Source of the DNA: JBFGCT01 sp041581055
GTDB taxonomy: Bacteria; Actinomycetota; Acidimicrobiia; Acidimicrobiales; Ilumatobacteraceae
DNA length: 6,337 nucleotides
Assembly (NCBI GenBank): GCA_041581055.1
Contig: JBFGCT010000205.1
Location: 1 to 6,337, forward strand
Direction: 5' to 3'
The translations under genes and the position numbers were made by a program. This document shows positions 1-5,928 of the stretch, piece after piece. Every line of letters starts with the position of its first letter. The stretch's first letter is position 1. Under the pieces are notes generated by a model that worked only from the letters and a program-made list of their open reading frames with translations, did no database searches and had not been told where the DNA came from.

Positions 1-1
1 G

Positions 2-73
2 ACCTACGCCAATCGCGACCGGATCGAGATCAAGGAGCTCGACGGGCTCTGCGCCCCCGGCCTCACCGGGTGA
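2..73 (+). CDS. C-terminal end of an unidentified protein (partial, 5' truncated by window)
   Basis: Frame 2 is open from the left edge to the TGA at 71-73 and encodes 23 residues ending LCAPGLTG. All codons but one (AAT) end in G or C, which fits the coding bias of the certain genes in the window, so I take this as a real gene end rather than chance. The piece is too short and too charged (ANRDRIEIKEL) to assign to a family, and no function is proposed. Its last 11 bases overlap the stop end of the convergent homocysteine methyltransferase gene. Confidence 0.6.
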   Translation, partial: TYANRDRIEIKELDGLCAPGLTG

Positions 74-74
74 G
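56..74. terminator. Dyad across overlapping convergent stop codons (possible bidirectional terminator)
   Basis: Two alternative stem-loops lie here. CCCGG (56-60) pairs with CCGGG (66-70) around a 5-nt loop, and CTCA (62-65) pairs with TGAG (71-74) around CCGGG. Both stop codons (TCA read on the minus strand, TGA on the plus strand) sit inside the dyad. There is no U-tract, so intrinsic termination is only a possibility. Confidence 0.25.
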
Positions 75-974
75 CGCGGCCGCGGCGGCGGCGATGTGGG
101 TGTCGTCGGTGCCGCAGCACCCGCCGAAGACGGTGAGGCTCCCGAACCGGTCCCGCAGCGACGCGTAGCGCCGCGCGAGGTCGGCGGCGTCGCCGGCGTC
201 GAGCTCCTCGGCCTCGTCCAACTCGGCGTGGCTCATCGTCGAGGCGTTCGCCCGGATCCCCTTCAGCCGCGCCATCCAGTCGCCGTCGCCGAGCACGCCG
301 TCGAAGTGCGTCGGGTGGGCGCAGTTGATCATGTAGTACTCGGGCGCCGCATCGGTCTCCCGGTCGACGTTGGCGATCGCGTCGCTCAGGAGGTCGCCGG
401 TCGGCAGCCGCCCGTCGGTCTCGACCGTGAACGAGATCACCACCGGCACGTCGAGCGCCGCGGCGGCGCGGGCGATGCCGACCGCTTCGGGCACGTTGGT
501 CATCGTGATCCCGGTGACGAGGTCGGCGCCGCCGTCGACCAGCGCGGCGATCTGCGGCCGGTGGTACTCGGCGGCCGCCTCGGATGACATCTCGTCGCCG
601 GCGACGTACCCGTCGCCACGCGGTCCGACGCACCCGCTGACGACCAGCTCGGTGTCGCTGTCGGCGCGGTGGGCGGCGATCAGCGCGACCGAGCGCCGGT
701 TCAGGTCGGCGAGCGAGCCGGCGTCGATCCCCAGGAGGTCGGCCCAGTCCTGGCTCGCCCGCCACGTCGCCGTCTCCACGATCAGCGGCACGTCGTGGTG
801 GTTGGCGATGTCGACGTACGACTGGGTGTAGCGGTCGAGCGCCCGCCGGCCCTCGGGCGTGCCGATCAGCGAGAACGCCGCGAAGTGCGGCAGGTCGAGA
901 CCGTCGTGGAAGATCAACGTCGTTTCGAGTCCACCGTCGGTCAACGTGAGGGGAGCGTCGAGTTGAGCGAGCAT
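63..974 (-). CDS. Homocysteine S-methyltransferase family protein
   Basis: This 303-residue cytoplasmic protein is predicted to be a zinc-dependent TIM-barrel methyltransferase that moves a methyl group from a donor (S-methylmethionine, SAM or a betaine-like compound) to homocysteine or a related thiol, giving methionine. The family's zinc ligands are visible: Cys218 in INCAHPTHF and Cys286-Cys287 in FGGCCGTDD near the C-terminus. The N-terminal TDGGLETTL (12-20) is the usual start of the barrel, and SGCVGPRGDGY (113-123) and RANASTMSHAELDEA (241-255) are also family-like. Length is normal for a stand-alone enzyme. The ATG at 972-974 comes right before the first conserved strand and no clear Shine-Dalgarno precedes it. 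The methyl donor cannot be told from sequence. The gene diverges from the YihY gene and overlaps the upstream convergent gene end by 11 bp. Confidence 0.93.
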   Translation of the reverse strand: MLAQLDAPLTLTDGGLETTLIFHDGLDLPHFAAFSLIGTPEGRRALDRYTQSYVDIANHHDVPLIVETATWRASQDWADLLGIDAGSLADLNRRSVALIAAHRADSDTELVVSGCVGPRGDGYVAGDEMSSEAAAEYHRPQIAALVDGGADLVTGITMTNVPEAVGIARAAAALDVPVVISFTVETDGRLPTGDLLSDAIANVDRETDAAPEYYMINCAHPTHFDGVLGDGDWMARLKGIRANASTMSHAELDEAEELDAGDAADLARRYASLRDRFGSLTVFGGCCGTDDTHIAAAAAALTR

Positions 975-1046
975 GGGACCATCATGCGCCCCGACGCAGC
1001 GGTCGACAAGGCCCGCGGGCAGCGTTGCGTGGCATGATCCAAATCG
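975..1046. promoter_or_regulatory. Divergent promoter region with GCATGAT inverted repeat
   Basis: This 72-bp gap separates two divergent start codons. The heptamer GCATGAT occurs once facing each gene: at 981-987 reading minus and at 1032-1038 reading plus. Within each, CATGAT resembles a -10 box, lying 6 nt before the ATG of the methyltransferase gene and 8 nt before the GTG of the YihY gene. On the minus strand a TTGTCG (1004-1009) lies 17 nt upstream of its CATGAT and could be the -35 box. I see no comparable -35 for the plus-strand gene. The pair could equally be an operator half-site repeat. Confidence 0.4.
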
Positions 1047-1919
1047 GTGAACTCGACGACGTCAACGCTGCGCGGAGGGATCGCGTCGACCGTCGACATC
1101 GGCCGGACCACGTACGAGAACTGGCGCAACGCCCGCACGATCCGGCTCGGCGCGGGCCTCGCCTACTACGCCCTGTTCGCCATCGTGCCCCTCATCACGC
1201 TCGCCGTCGTCGTCGCCCAGCTGCTCGTCGATCCGGTCGTGGTCGAGGACCTCCTGCGTGACATCGCCGCCCGGCTCGACATCGCCGACGAGTCGATCAC
1301 GTCGCTGATCGACGAGATCGACCGCGGGTCCACGCAGTCGAGTCTCGGCGTGGTCGGGCTCGGGTCGCTCGTCCTCGCCGGGGCGTTGGTCATCTCCGCG
1401 CTCCAGGACGCGTTCGACGAGGTCTGGGAGCTGCCCGTGCGCACGGGCATCAAGAACTCCGTGGTGCGCAAGGCGACGGCGTACGTCGTCGTCGTCGGGA
1501 CGGGCGTGTTGATCGTCCTGCTCCTGGTGGTCAACGCGGTCGCCGATCTGCTGCGCTACGTCGTCCCCGGGCGGGGTGGCCCGCTCGACCGGGTGTCGGA
1601 CCTGTTCAGCGTCGTGTCCGGCTGGGTCGTGCTGTTCGCGATCCTGGCGCTGCTCTACCAGGTGCTGACCCGGCGGCGCATCGACCGGGTCGCGCTGCTC
1701 GCCGGCTCGCTCGCCGCCGCGGGGTTGCTGGCGGCCGGGACGTGGGCGCTCGGCCTCTACCTGCGCACGTATGGCGGGTCGTCGGTCAGCGGGGCGGCGG
1801 GCGGCGTGCTGCTCGTGCTGCTGTGGTTCTACTACATCGCCCAGATGGTGCTCGTCGGCGCCCATTTCACGCGTGTGCTGCACGAGCGGCGGACCGCCGG
1901 TCAGGCCGGCTCGGTCTGA
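1047..1919 (+). CDS. YihY/virulence factor BrkB family membrane protein
   Basis: This 290-residue integral membrane protein belongs to the YihY/BrkB family, whose molecular function is not firmly established (it was once mislabelled RNase BN). Six hydrophobic segments are visible at about 34-60, 99-118, 144-165, 185-207, 214-236 and 247-270. The family hallmarks are GAGLAYYALFAIVPL (35-49) in helix 1 and LLWFYYIAQMVLVGAHFTRV (258-277) at the end. In most relatives the residue after the final GA is Glu, whereas here it is His273. The start is GTG at 1047, because an in-frame TGA at 1035 rules out an upstream start and no usable later start precedes helix 1. No Shine-Dalgarno is visible. The gene is divergent from the methyltransferase and overlaps the RhtA-like transporter tail-to-tail by 19 bp. 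Confidence 0.92.
   Translation: MNSTTSTLRGGIASTVDIGRTTYENWRNARTIRLGAGLAYYALFAIVPLITLAVVVAQLLVDPVVVEDLLRDIAARLDIADESITSLIDEIDRGSTQSSLGVVGLGSLVLAGALVISALQDAFDEVWELPVRTGIKNSVVRKATAYVVVVGTGVLIVLLLVVNAVADLLRYVVPGRGGPLDRVSDLFSVVSGWVVLFAILALLYQVLTRRRIDRVALLAGSLAAAGLLAAGTWALGLYLRTYGGSSVSGAAGGVLLVLLWFYYIAQMVLVGAHFTRVLHERRTAGQAGSV
1892..1916. terminator. Stem-loop in the YihY/EamA convergent overlap (possible bidirectional terminator)
   Basis: GACC-GCCGG (1892-1900) can pair with CCGGC-(TC bulge)-GGTC (1906-1916) around the loop TCAGG. That gives nine base pairs with one 2-nt bulge, placed exactly where the two convergent genes end. A competing small hairpin, CGGT (1912-1915) with ACCG (1920-1923), lies next to it. 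There is no T-run on either strand, so it lacks the U-tail of a classical intrinsic terminator. Confidence 0.35.
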
Positions 1920-2800
1920 ACCGTCCGCTCGACCCGCGCCAGCGTCTCGCGCTCCTGGAGGAAGACGCCGGCGACGACGAGGGCGATCCCGGCGAACTCG
2001 ACCGGGGTCGGCAACTGGTCGAGCGCGATCAGGCCGATCGCCGTCGCCGTGACCGGGAGCAGCGCGAGCAGCACGGAGAACCGGCGGATCGGGATGCGCC
2101 GCAGCGTGAACTGGTCGATGCCGTACGCGATCGCGTTGGAGAACACGCCGACGAGCAGGCACAGCGCGAGCAGCCGCCACGACAGCCAGACCACACCGCT
2201 GCCCGGCGCGCCGAGCGGGGCGATCGCGAGGGCGCCGATCGCCAGCCCGACGCCGAGCCCCGCGACACCGCGATCGAGCCGTGCCACCCGGGCCCCGACG
2301 ACGATGTAGACCGCCCACATCGCCGAGGCGAGCAGCAGGTAGACGAGGCCGGCCATGTTGTCGCCGACCTCGCCGCCGCCGAGGACGACGACGCCCGCCG
2401 CGGCCGACACCAGGGCGACGGCGTTGCGCGCCGAGCGGGTGGCGATCGCGGCGACCGTGATCGGGCCGATGAACTCGATCGTCACGCTCTTGGCGAGGTC
2501 GGTCGAGTCGAGCCCGAGGTAGAAGAACGTGTTCATCAGCGCCGTCGCCACGCCGAACAGCGCGGCCGCGAGGAGCTGGGGGCGCGACCACCCGCTCCAC
2601 CAGCCGCGCGAGACGAGCAGGACGGCGAGCGCGGCGCCGATGACCCTGAACCAGGCGACGGTCTGCGGCTCGACCTCGTCGAACAGCACGACGGCGATCG
2701 CCGCGCCGATGTACTGGGCGACCGCGGCGAGGACGAACAACGCCTCCGGCTGCGCCGTGTTCAGCCACCGGGCAACCGGGCTTCGGGGCGGCGATCTCAT
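1901..2800 (-). CDS. RhtA-like EamA-family (DMT superfamily) transporter
   Basis: This 299-residue inner-membrane protein has two tandem EamA units (about 20-140 and 150-281) and roughly ten hydrophobic helices. It resembles the threonine/homoserine exporter RhtA more than generic EamA proteins. ALMNTFFYLGLDST followed by TIEFIGPITVAA (107-118) parallels RhtA's GMNYLFYLSIQ and ALEFTGPLAVAL. SNAIAYGIDQFTLRRIPIRR (221-240) parallels RhtA's TALPYSLEMIALTRLPTRT. Export of small polar amino acids or related metabolites is therefore a plausible role, but the substrate is not proven. The ATG at 2798-2800 leaves a short basic, cytoplasmic-looking N-terminus (RSPPRSPVAR) before helix 1. Neither a Shine-Dalgarno nor a clear -10 box is evident upstream. 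The 3' end overlaps the YihY gene by 19 bp. The class II aldolase gene lies upstream in the same orientation, 115 bp away. Confidence 0.88.
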   Translation of the reverse strand: MRSPPRSPVARWLNTAQPEALFVLAAVAQYIGAAIAVVLFDEVEPQTVAWFRVIGAALAVLLVSRGWWSGWSRPQLLAAALFGVATALMNTFFYLGLDSTDLAKSVTIEFIGPITVAAIATRSARNAVALVSAAAGVVVLGGGEVGDNMAGLVYLLLASAMWAVYIVVGARVARLDRGVAGLGVGLAIGALAIAPLGAPGSGVVWLSWRLLALCLLVGVFSNAIAYGIDQFTLRRIPIRRFSVLLALLPVTATAIGLIALDQLPTPVEFAGIALVVAGVFLQERETLARVERTVQTEPA

Positions 2801-2833
2801 GGCGCAGATGAGTTCACCGGCCGGCGCAGGGAG

Positions 2834-2854
2834 CGCCAGCGAGCAAGCCTGGCG
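2834..2854. repeat. Short inverted repeat upstream of the RhtA-like gene
   Basis: CGCCAG (2834-2839) and CTGGCG (2849-2854) form a perfect 6-bp stem with a 9-nt loop, inside the 115-bp gap between the aldolase stop and the transporter start. It could be a weak terminator for the aldolase transcript or an operator for the transporter. No T-run follows it. Confidence 0.3.
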
Positions 2855-2894
2855 TTCGGCCGACCGGACGAATCAGCCACCGACGTGCTCCGAG

Positions 2895-2914
2895 GCCGAA
2901 CCAATCGTTGCGGC
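2895..2914 (-). terminator. Hairpin immediately after the class II aldolase stop codon
   Basis: On the minus strand, GCCG(C)AAC pairs with GTTCGGC around the loop GATTG, giving seven pairs with one bulged C. It begins directly after the TAG stop at 2916-2918. The position suits a terminator or a 3'-end stabilising structure, but no U-tract follows. Confidence 0.3.
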
Positions 2915-2915
2915 T

Positions 2916-3740
2916 CTACTCAAACAACTCCGGCTCGGACTGCGAGATCTCGTCCCACATCGGCTGGAAGCTGAACCAGCCGGCCAGCGGGTAGCCGGTC
3001 TGCTCGGCGGTGTAGCTCGCGTACTCGTCGTTGATCTCGATCGGTGTGCCGGCGGCCATCGCCATCAGTTGCGCCTGGCAGGAGCGCTCCATCGAGATGA
3101 ACCAGAACGCAGCCTCGTCGACGGTCTGGCCGACCGTGAACAGGCCGTGGTTCTGGTGGATCGCCGCCTTGCCGTCGGGGAACGCGGCGGCCAACTCCTT
3201 GCCGGCCTCGACGTCGAAGACGACGGCGCCGCCCTGCTCGCTGATCACCCGATGGTCCTTGTAGAAGATGCAGGAGTCCTGGGTCAGCGGGGCGAGTGGG
3301 ACGCCGAGCGAGCTGAACGACTTGCCGAACGGCGAGTGGGCGTGCGCCGCGGCGACGACGTCGGGCCGCGCGCCGTGGATCGCGGCGTGGATGACGAAGG
3401 CCGCCCGGTTGACCGGGTGCTCGCCGTAGACGACGTCGCCGTCGTGGTTGACGAGGATCAGGTCGCTCTGGCGGACGTGGCGGAAGCTCATGCCGAACGG
3501 GTTGACCCAGAAGTGGTCGGGGAACTCGGGGTCGCGCACCGTGATGTGGCCCGCCACGCCCTCGCTGAACCCGAAGCGGCCGAACACCCGCAGCGCGCCG
3601 GCGAGGTGCGTCTTGCGGTGGTGGCGCTCCTCCTCGACCGTGTCGAACTCCGGTGGGCCGGAGAGGCTGACGGACTTCGGAGTCAGCTCGATCCCGTCGA
3701 TCGACGGGGTGGTGGTCGGTGCGTCATCGGTGATCGCCAT
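2916..3740 (-). CDS. Class II aldolase/adducin family protein
   Basis: This 274-residue cytoplasmic protein has the class II aldolase fold, used by fuculose-phosphate aldolase, ribulose-phosphate epimerase, methylthioribulose dehydratase and adducin. The metal site is intact: His133 and His135 in AAHAHSPFGK and His198 in HQNHGLFTVG. GHITVRDPEFPDHFWVNPFG (64-83) is the typical first half. By-eye alignment to fuculose aldolase (EWRFHMAAY) puts Ala114 of AFVIHAAIHGARPD where the catalytic Glu sits, so true aldolase chemistry is doubtful and the substrate is unknown. The frame stays open upstream to 4037, but the ATG at 3738-3740 is chosen. The extra 99 residues are low-complexity, overlap the divergent lipoprotein start, and are not part of the fold. 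A TAGCGT box lies 7 nt before this ATG. The gene runs divergently from the C11 lipoprotein. Confidence 0.9.
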   Translation of the reverse strand: MAITDDAPTTTPSIDGIELTPKSVSLSGPPEFDTVEEERHHRKTHLAGALRVFGRFGFSEGVAGHITVRDPEFPDHFWVNPFGMSFRHVRQSDLILVNHDGDVVYGEHPVNRAAFVIHAAIHGARPDVVAAAHAHSPFGKSFSSLGVPLAPLTQDSCIFYKDHRVISEQGGAVVFDVEAGKELAAAFPDGKAAIHQNHGLFTVGQTVDEAAFWFISMERSCQAQLMAMAAGTPIEINDEYASYTAEQTGYPLAGWFSFQPMWDEISQSEPELFE

Positions 3741-3747
3741 GCGGTCA

Positions 3748-3753
3748 ACGCTA
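3748..3753 (-). promoter_or_regulatory. Predicted -10 box (TAGCGT) for the class II aldolase gene
   Basis: Read on the minus strand, TAGCGT fits TANNNT and is followed by exactly 7 nt before the ATG at 3740. This predicts a transcript starting at or within a base or two of the start codon (leaderless). No Shine-Dalgarno is present and no convincing -35 box lies 16-18 nt upstream. Confidence 0.45.
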
Positions 3754-3824
3754 GCTGCGCGATCGCCCGACGGCTGCGTCCGGACGGCCGGCGAATTGCC
3801 CGCAACGGCGGATCCGGGAAGGGC

Positions 3825-3830
3825 TAGGTT
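3825..3830 (+). promoter_or_regulatory. Predicted -10 box (TAGGTT) for the C11 lipoprotein gene
   Basis: TAGGTT fits TANNNT and lies exactly 7 nt before the ATG at 3838, again predicting a leaderless transcript. The AGG within it (3826-3828) could alternatively be a very weak ribosome-binding site 9 nt from the start, and a GGAAGGG (3817-3823) is 14 nt away. No good -35 box is seen. Confidence 0.45.
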
Positions 3831-3837
3831 CAGCCCG

Positions 3838-5868
3838 ATGCGCACGACACGACGACGCCGGCGACCGACGACGCTGGCGCTCGCCGCACTGATCGCGTTG
3901 GCGGCGTGCACCGGCGGCGGCGACGGCGACGAGCCCGAGGGGCGCGGCCCCGACACCGTCGTCGGCGCGACCGACCCGCCGGCGACCGATCCGCCGGCGA
4001 CCGACCCGCCGCCCGTCACCGGCGTTCCGCCCGCCACCGACGCGCCCGATCCGGTCGCCGGAGCCGATTGGACGGTGCTGCTCTACATCATGGGCGACAA
4101 CGACCTCGAGCCGTTCGCCGTCGGCGACCTGCTCGAGATGAGCCAGGTCGGCTCGACCGAGGACGTGAACATCGTGGCCCTCGTCGACCGCCACCCCGCC
4201 TACCTCATCGACGACGACCCGCTCGGCGACTACGAGGGCTCGAAGCTCTACCGCGTCGGCGCCGGCGCGTTCGACGAGCTCGGCGAGATCGACGAGGTCA
4301 ACGTCGGGTCGCCCGACACGCTCGCCGACTTCATCGAGACCGGCGTCGCCAACTTCCCGGCCGAACGGTATGCGGTCGTGCTCTGGAACCACGGCGCGGG
4401 CTGGCCGGGGATGGGCCCCGACGAGACCGACGGGAACGACATCCTCGACCTCGCCGAGATCGACGCCGCGTTCACCGCCGGGCTCGACGCGGCAGGCGTC
4501 GACCAGGTCGATCTCGTCGGCTTCGACGCCTGCCTGATGGCGTCGTACGAGGTGGCGACGACGATGGCCGACCACGCCGGATTCATGCTCGCCTCCGAAG
4601 AGCTCGAGCCCGGGCACGGATGGAATTACGAGGCGCTGCGCATCCTGACCGAAGCGCCGGGCTCGACGCCGGTCGAGTTCGGCAACCGCGTGATCGAGGG
4701 GTTCGCCGGCCAGGCCGCCGACCAGGGGACGTCGGCCGACATCACGCTGTCGCTGCTCGACCTCTCCGCGATGGGCGACCTCGAGGCCGCGCTCGACGGG
4801 CTGGCCCGGCCGCTGCTCGCGGAGCCGACGCTCGCCGCGCCGCTGCTGGCCCGGGCCCAGTCCGGGGCGCAGAAGTTCGGGGCCAACCCCGACCCGTCCC
4901 TCGACACGTTCCACGTCGATCTCGGCGGCGTGGTGTCGGCGCTCGGGCAGGCCGACCCGTCGCTGGCCGATCCGGCGAACGCCGTCATGGCGGCGCTCGA
5001 ACGACTGGTCGTGACCCAGACCACCGGCCCGGCGACGGCCGCCTCGACCGGGCTGAGCGTCTACTTCCCGCCGAACGCGGGCAACTTCCGCCAGGGCTAT
5101 CTGTTCCTGGAGGACATCCCGGTCTGGCCCGACCTGCTGCAGTCGTTCTTCACCGCCGGCGAGGCGATCCCCGAAGCCGCGCAGCCGTCGTTCGTCAACG
5201 AGGGCGGCGAGGCGGAGTACTTCTTCGACGAGGACGGGCTGAACATCTTCGGCACGTTCGACCTCGCCGCGCAGGGCAACCTCGTCGAGGCCGAGGTCGT
5301 CTACGGCGTGCTCGACGAGGACGACGGGTCGATCATCTTCATCGGCGAGGAGCCCGGCGAGGTGTCCGACGACGGGTCGGGGCTGGCGGCGGCGATCTAC
5401 GACCTCACGGTGCTGACGATCTCCGACGGGATCGACACCGACTTCGCCTACCTCGACCTGACGTTCGACGAGGAGTCCGGGGTGATCTACGTCGACGTGC
5501 CGCTCTGGTACGTCCCGCCGGAGGAGTTCGAGACCGACGACCCGCCGCACGACGTCGTGCTGAGCCTCGTGCTCGACGAGGAGGGCGCGGTGCTCAGCGA
5601 GGTGTACTACGAGATCGGCGCCGACGGCACGTTCGGCGAGCTGCGCGCCGATCCCGAGGGGTTGATCTTCCCGATCGTGCTCAACGAGTACCCCGACGGC
5701 ACGAGCGAGTGGCTGACGCTGAGCGAGGTCGGGCTGTTCGCCAACCTGCCCGACCTGCAGTACGACCTCGAGCCGCTCGACCCGGGCACCGGGCTGTACG
5801 CCGAACTGGTCCTCACCGACTACGGCGGCAACACGGCCTCGGTGTCGATGTTCGACCTCGTGCCGTGA
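3838..5868 (+). CDS. Secreted lipoprotein, clostripain-related (family C11) cysteine peptidase
   Basis: This 676-residue protein is predicted to be exported, lipid-anchored and proteolytic. An arginine-rich n-region (RRRRRP, 5-10) and a hydrophobic core lead to the lipobox LAAC, with Cys24 as the lipidated residue. Residues 25-76 are a Pro/Thr/Asp-rich linker with three ATDPP repeats. The clan CD catalytic domain starts at DWTVLLYIMGDNDLE (77-91). The probable catalytic His185 lies in LWNHGAGWPG and the nucleophile Cys232 in GFDACLMASYE, followed by SEELEPGHGWNY (253-264) and GLSVYFP (405-411), all C11-like. Residues from about 450 to 676 form an acidic, probably beta-rich domain of unknown role. 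By my count residues 24-676 hold 124 Asp/Glu but only 11 Arg and 2 Lys. The frame is open upstream to 3448, but the ATG at 3838 gives the signal peptide and avoids the aldolase gene. The physiological substrate is unknown. Confidence 0.92.
   Translation: MRTTRRRRRPTTLALAALIALAACTGGGDGDEPEGRGPDTVVGATDPPATDPPATDPPPVTGVPPATDAPDPVAGADWTVLLYIMGDNDLEPFAVGDLLEMSQVGSTEDVNIVALVDRHPAYLIDDDPLGDYEGSKLYRVGAGAFDELGEIDEVNVGSPDTLADFIETGVANFPAERYAVVLWNHGAGWPGMGPDETDGNDILDLAEIDAAFTAGLDAAGVDQVDLVGFDACLMASYEVATTMADHAGFMLASEELEPGHGWNYEALRILTEAPGSTPVEFGNRVIEGFAGQAADQGTSADITLSLLDLSAMGDLEAALDGLARPLLAEPTLAAPLLARAQSGAQKFGANPDPSLDTFHVDLGGVVSALGQADPSLADPANAVMAALERLVVTQTTGPATAASTGLSVYFPPNAGNFRQGYLFLEDIPVWPDLLQSFFTAGEAIPEAAQPSFVNEGGEAEYFFDEDGLNIFGTFDLAAQGNLVEAEVVYGVLDEDDGSIIFIGEEPGEVSDDGSGLAAAIYDLTVLTISDGIDTDFAYLDLTFDEESGVIYVDVPLWYVPPEEFETDDPPHDVVLSLVLDEEGAVLSEVYYEIGADGTFGELRADPEGLIFPIVLNEYPDGTSEWLTLSEVGLFANLPDLQYDLEPLDPGTGLYAELVLTDYGGNTASVSMFDLVP
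3967..4011 (+). repeat. Three tandem 15-bp repeats encoding ATDPP
   Basis: Three in-frame 15-bp units (3967-3981, 3982-3996, 3997-4011) encode ATDPP three times (residues 44-58). They differ only in GAC versus GAT for Asp. The repeat lies in the flexible linker between the lipid anchor and the peptidase domain, so copy-number change would mainly alter tether length. Confidence 0.85.
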
Positions 5869-5872
5869 CTCG

Positions 5873-5888
5873 GCGCGCCGTGTCGCGC
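5873..5888 (+). terminator. Possible weak hairpin after the C11 lipoprotein gene
   Basis: GCGCG (5873-5877) can pair with CGCGC (5884-5888) around the loop CCGTGT, 5 nt after the TGA at 5866-5868. There is no U-tract, and such short GC stems are common at this base composition, so support is weak. Confidence 0.2.
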
Positions 5889-5902
5889 GGTGGCTGACAC
5901 CG
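5888..5902. promoter_or_regulatory. CGGTG-N5-CACCG dyad overlapping the mutase -35 box (possible operator)
   Basis: A perfect inverted repeat of CGGTG (5888-5892) and CACCG (5898-5902) with a 5-nt spacer covers the CTGACA -35-like hexamer at 5894-5899. A protein bound here would block the promoter. It could also be chance or part of the upstream gene's 3' structure. Confidence 0.3.
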
Positions 5903-5921
5903 GCGCCGACGGCAATACGCT
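5894..5921 (+). promoter_or_regulatory. Predicted promoter of the acyl-CoA mutase gene
   Basis: CTGACA (5894-5899, one mismatch to TTGACA) is followed by a 16-nt spacer and TACGCT (5916-5921), which fits TANNNT. The -10 box ends 7 nt before the ATG at 5929, again implying a leaderless transcript. This is the most complete promoter in the window. Confidence 0.5.
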
Positions 5922-5928
5922 CGCGGGC

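Noticed and set aside
1062..2768. 568-codon minus-strand open frame spanning the YihY and EamA genes
   Set aside because: It is antisense to YihY and in a shifted frame of EamA. The Arg/Asp-rich low-complexity translation matches no family.
1742..2974. 410-codon plus-strand open frame opposite the EamA gene
   Set aside because: Its composition is typical of a GC-skew shadow (Arg/Asp/Glu-rich), and the opposite strand carries a well-supported transporter.
3448..3837. 130-residue N-terminal extension of the C11 protein
   Set aside because: It would lie antisense within the aldolase gene and bury the lipoprotein signal peptide in the interior. The ATG at 3838 gives an n-region, hydrophobic core and LAAC lipobox in the right order.
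3741..4037. 99-residue N-terminal extension of the class II aldolase protein
   Set aside because: The extension is Gly/Ser/Val-rich low complexity. It would run antisense across the lipoprotein signal peptide, and the fold begins normally after the ATG at 3740.
5871..5880. Perfect 10-bp palindrome CGGCGCGCCG after the C11 gene
   Set aside because: It has no loop and, at this GC content, such palindromes occur by chance. It may only add to the weak 3' hairpin already listed.
3906..5897. 663-codon plus-strand open frame inside the C11 gene
   Set aside because: It is an alternative frame of the lipoprotein gene with extreme arginine content and no motif. The overlapping frame has a signal peptide and peptidase motifs.
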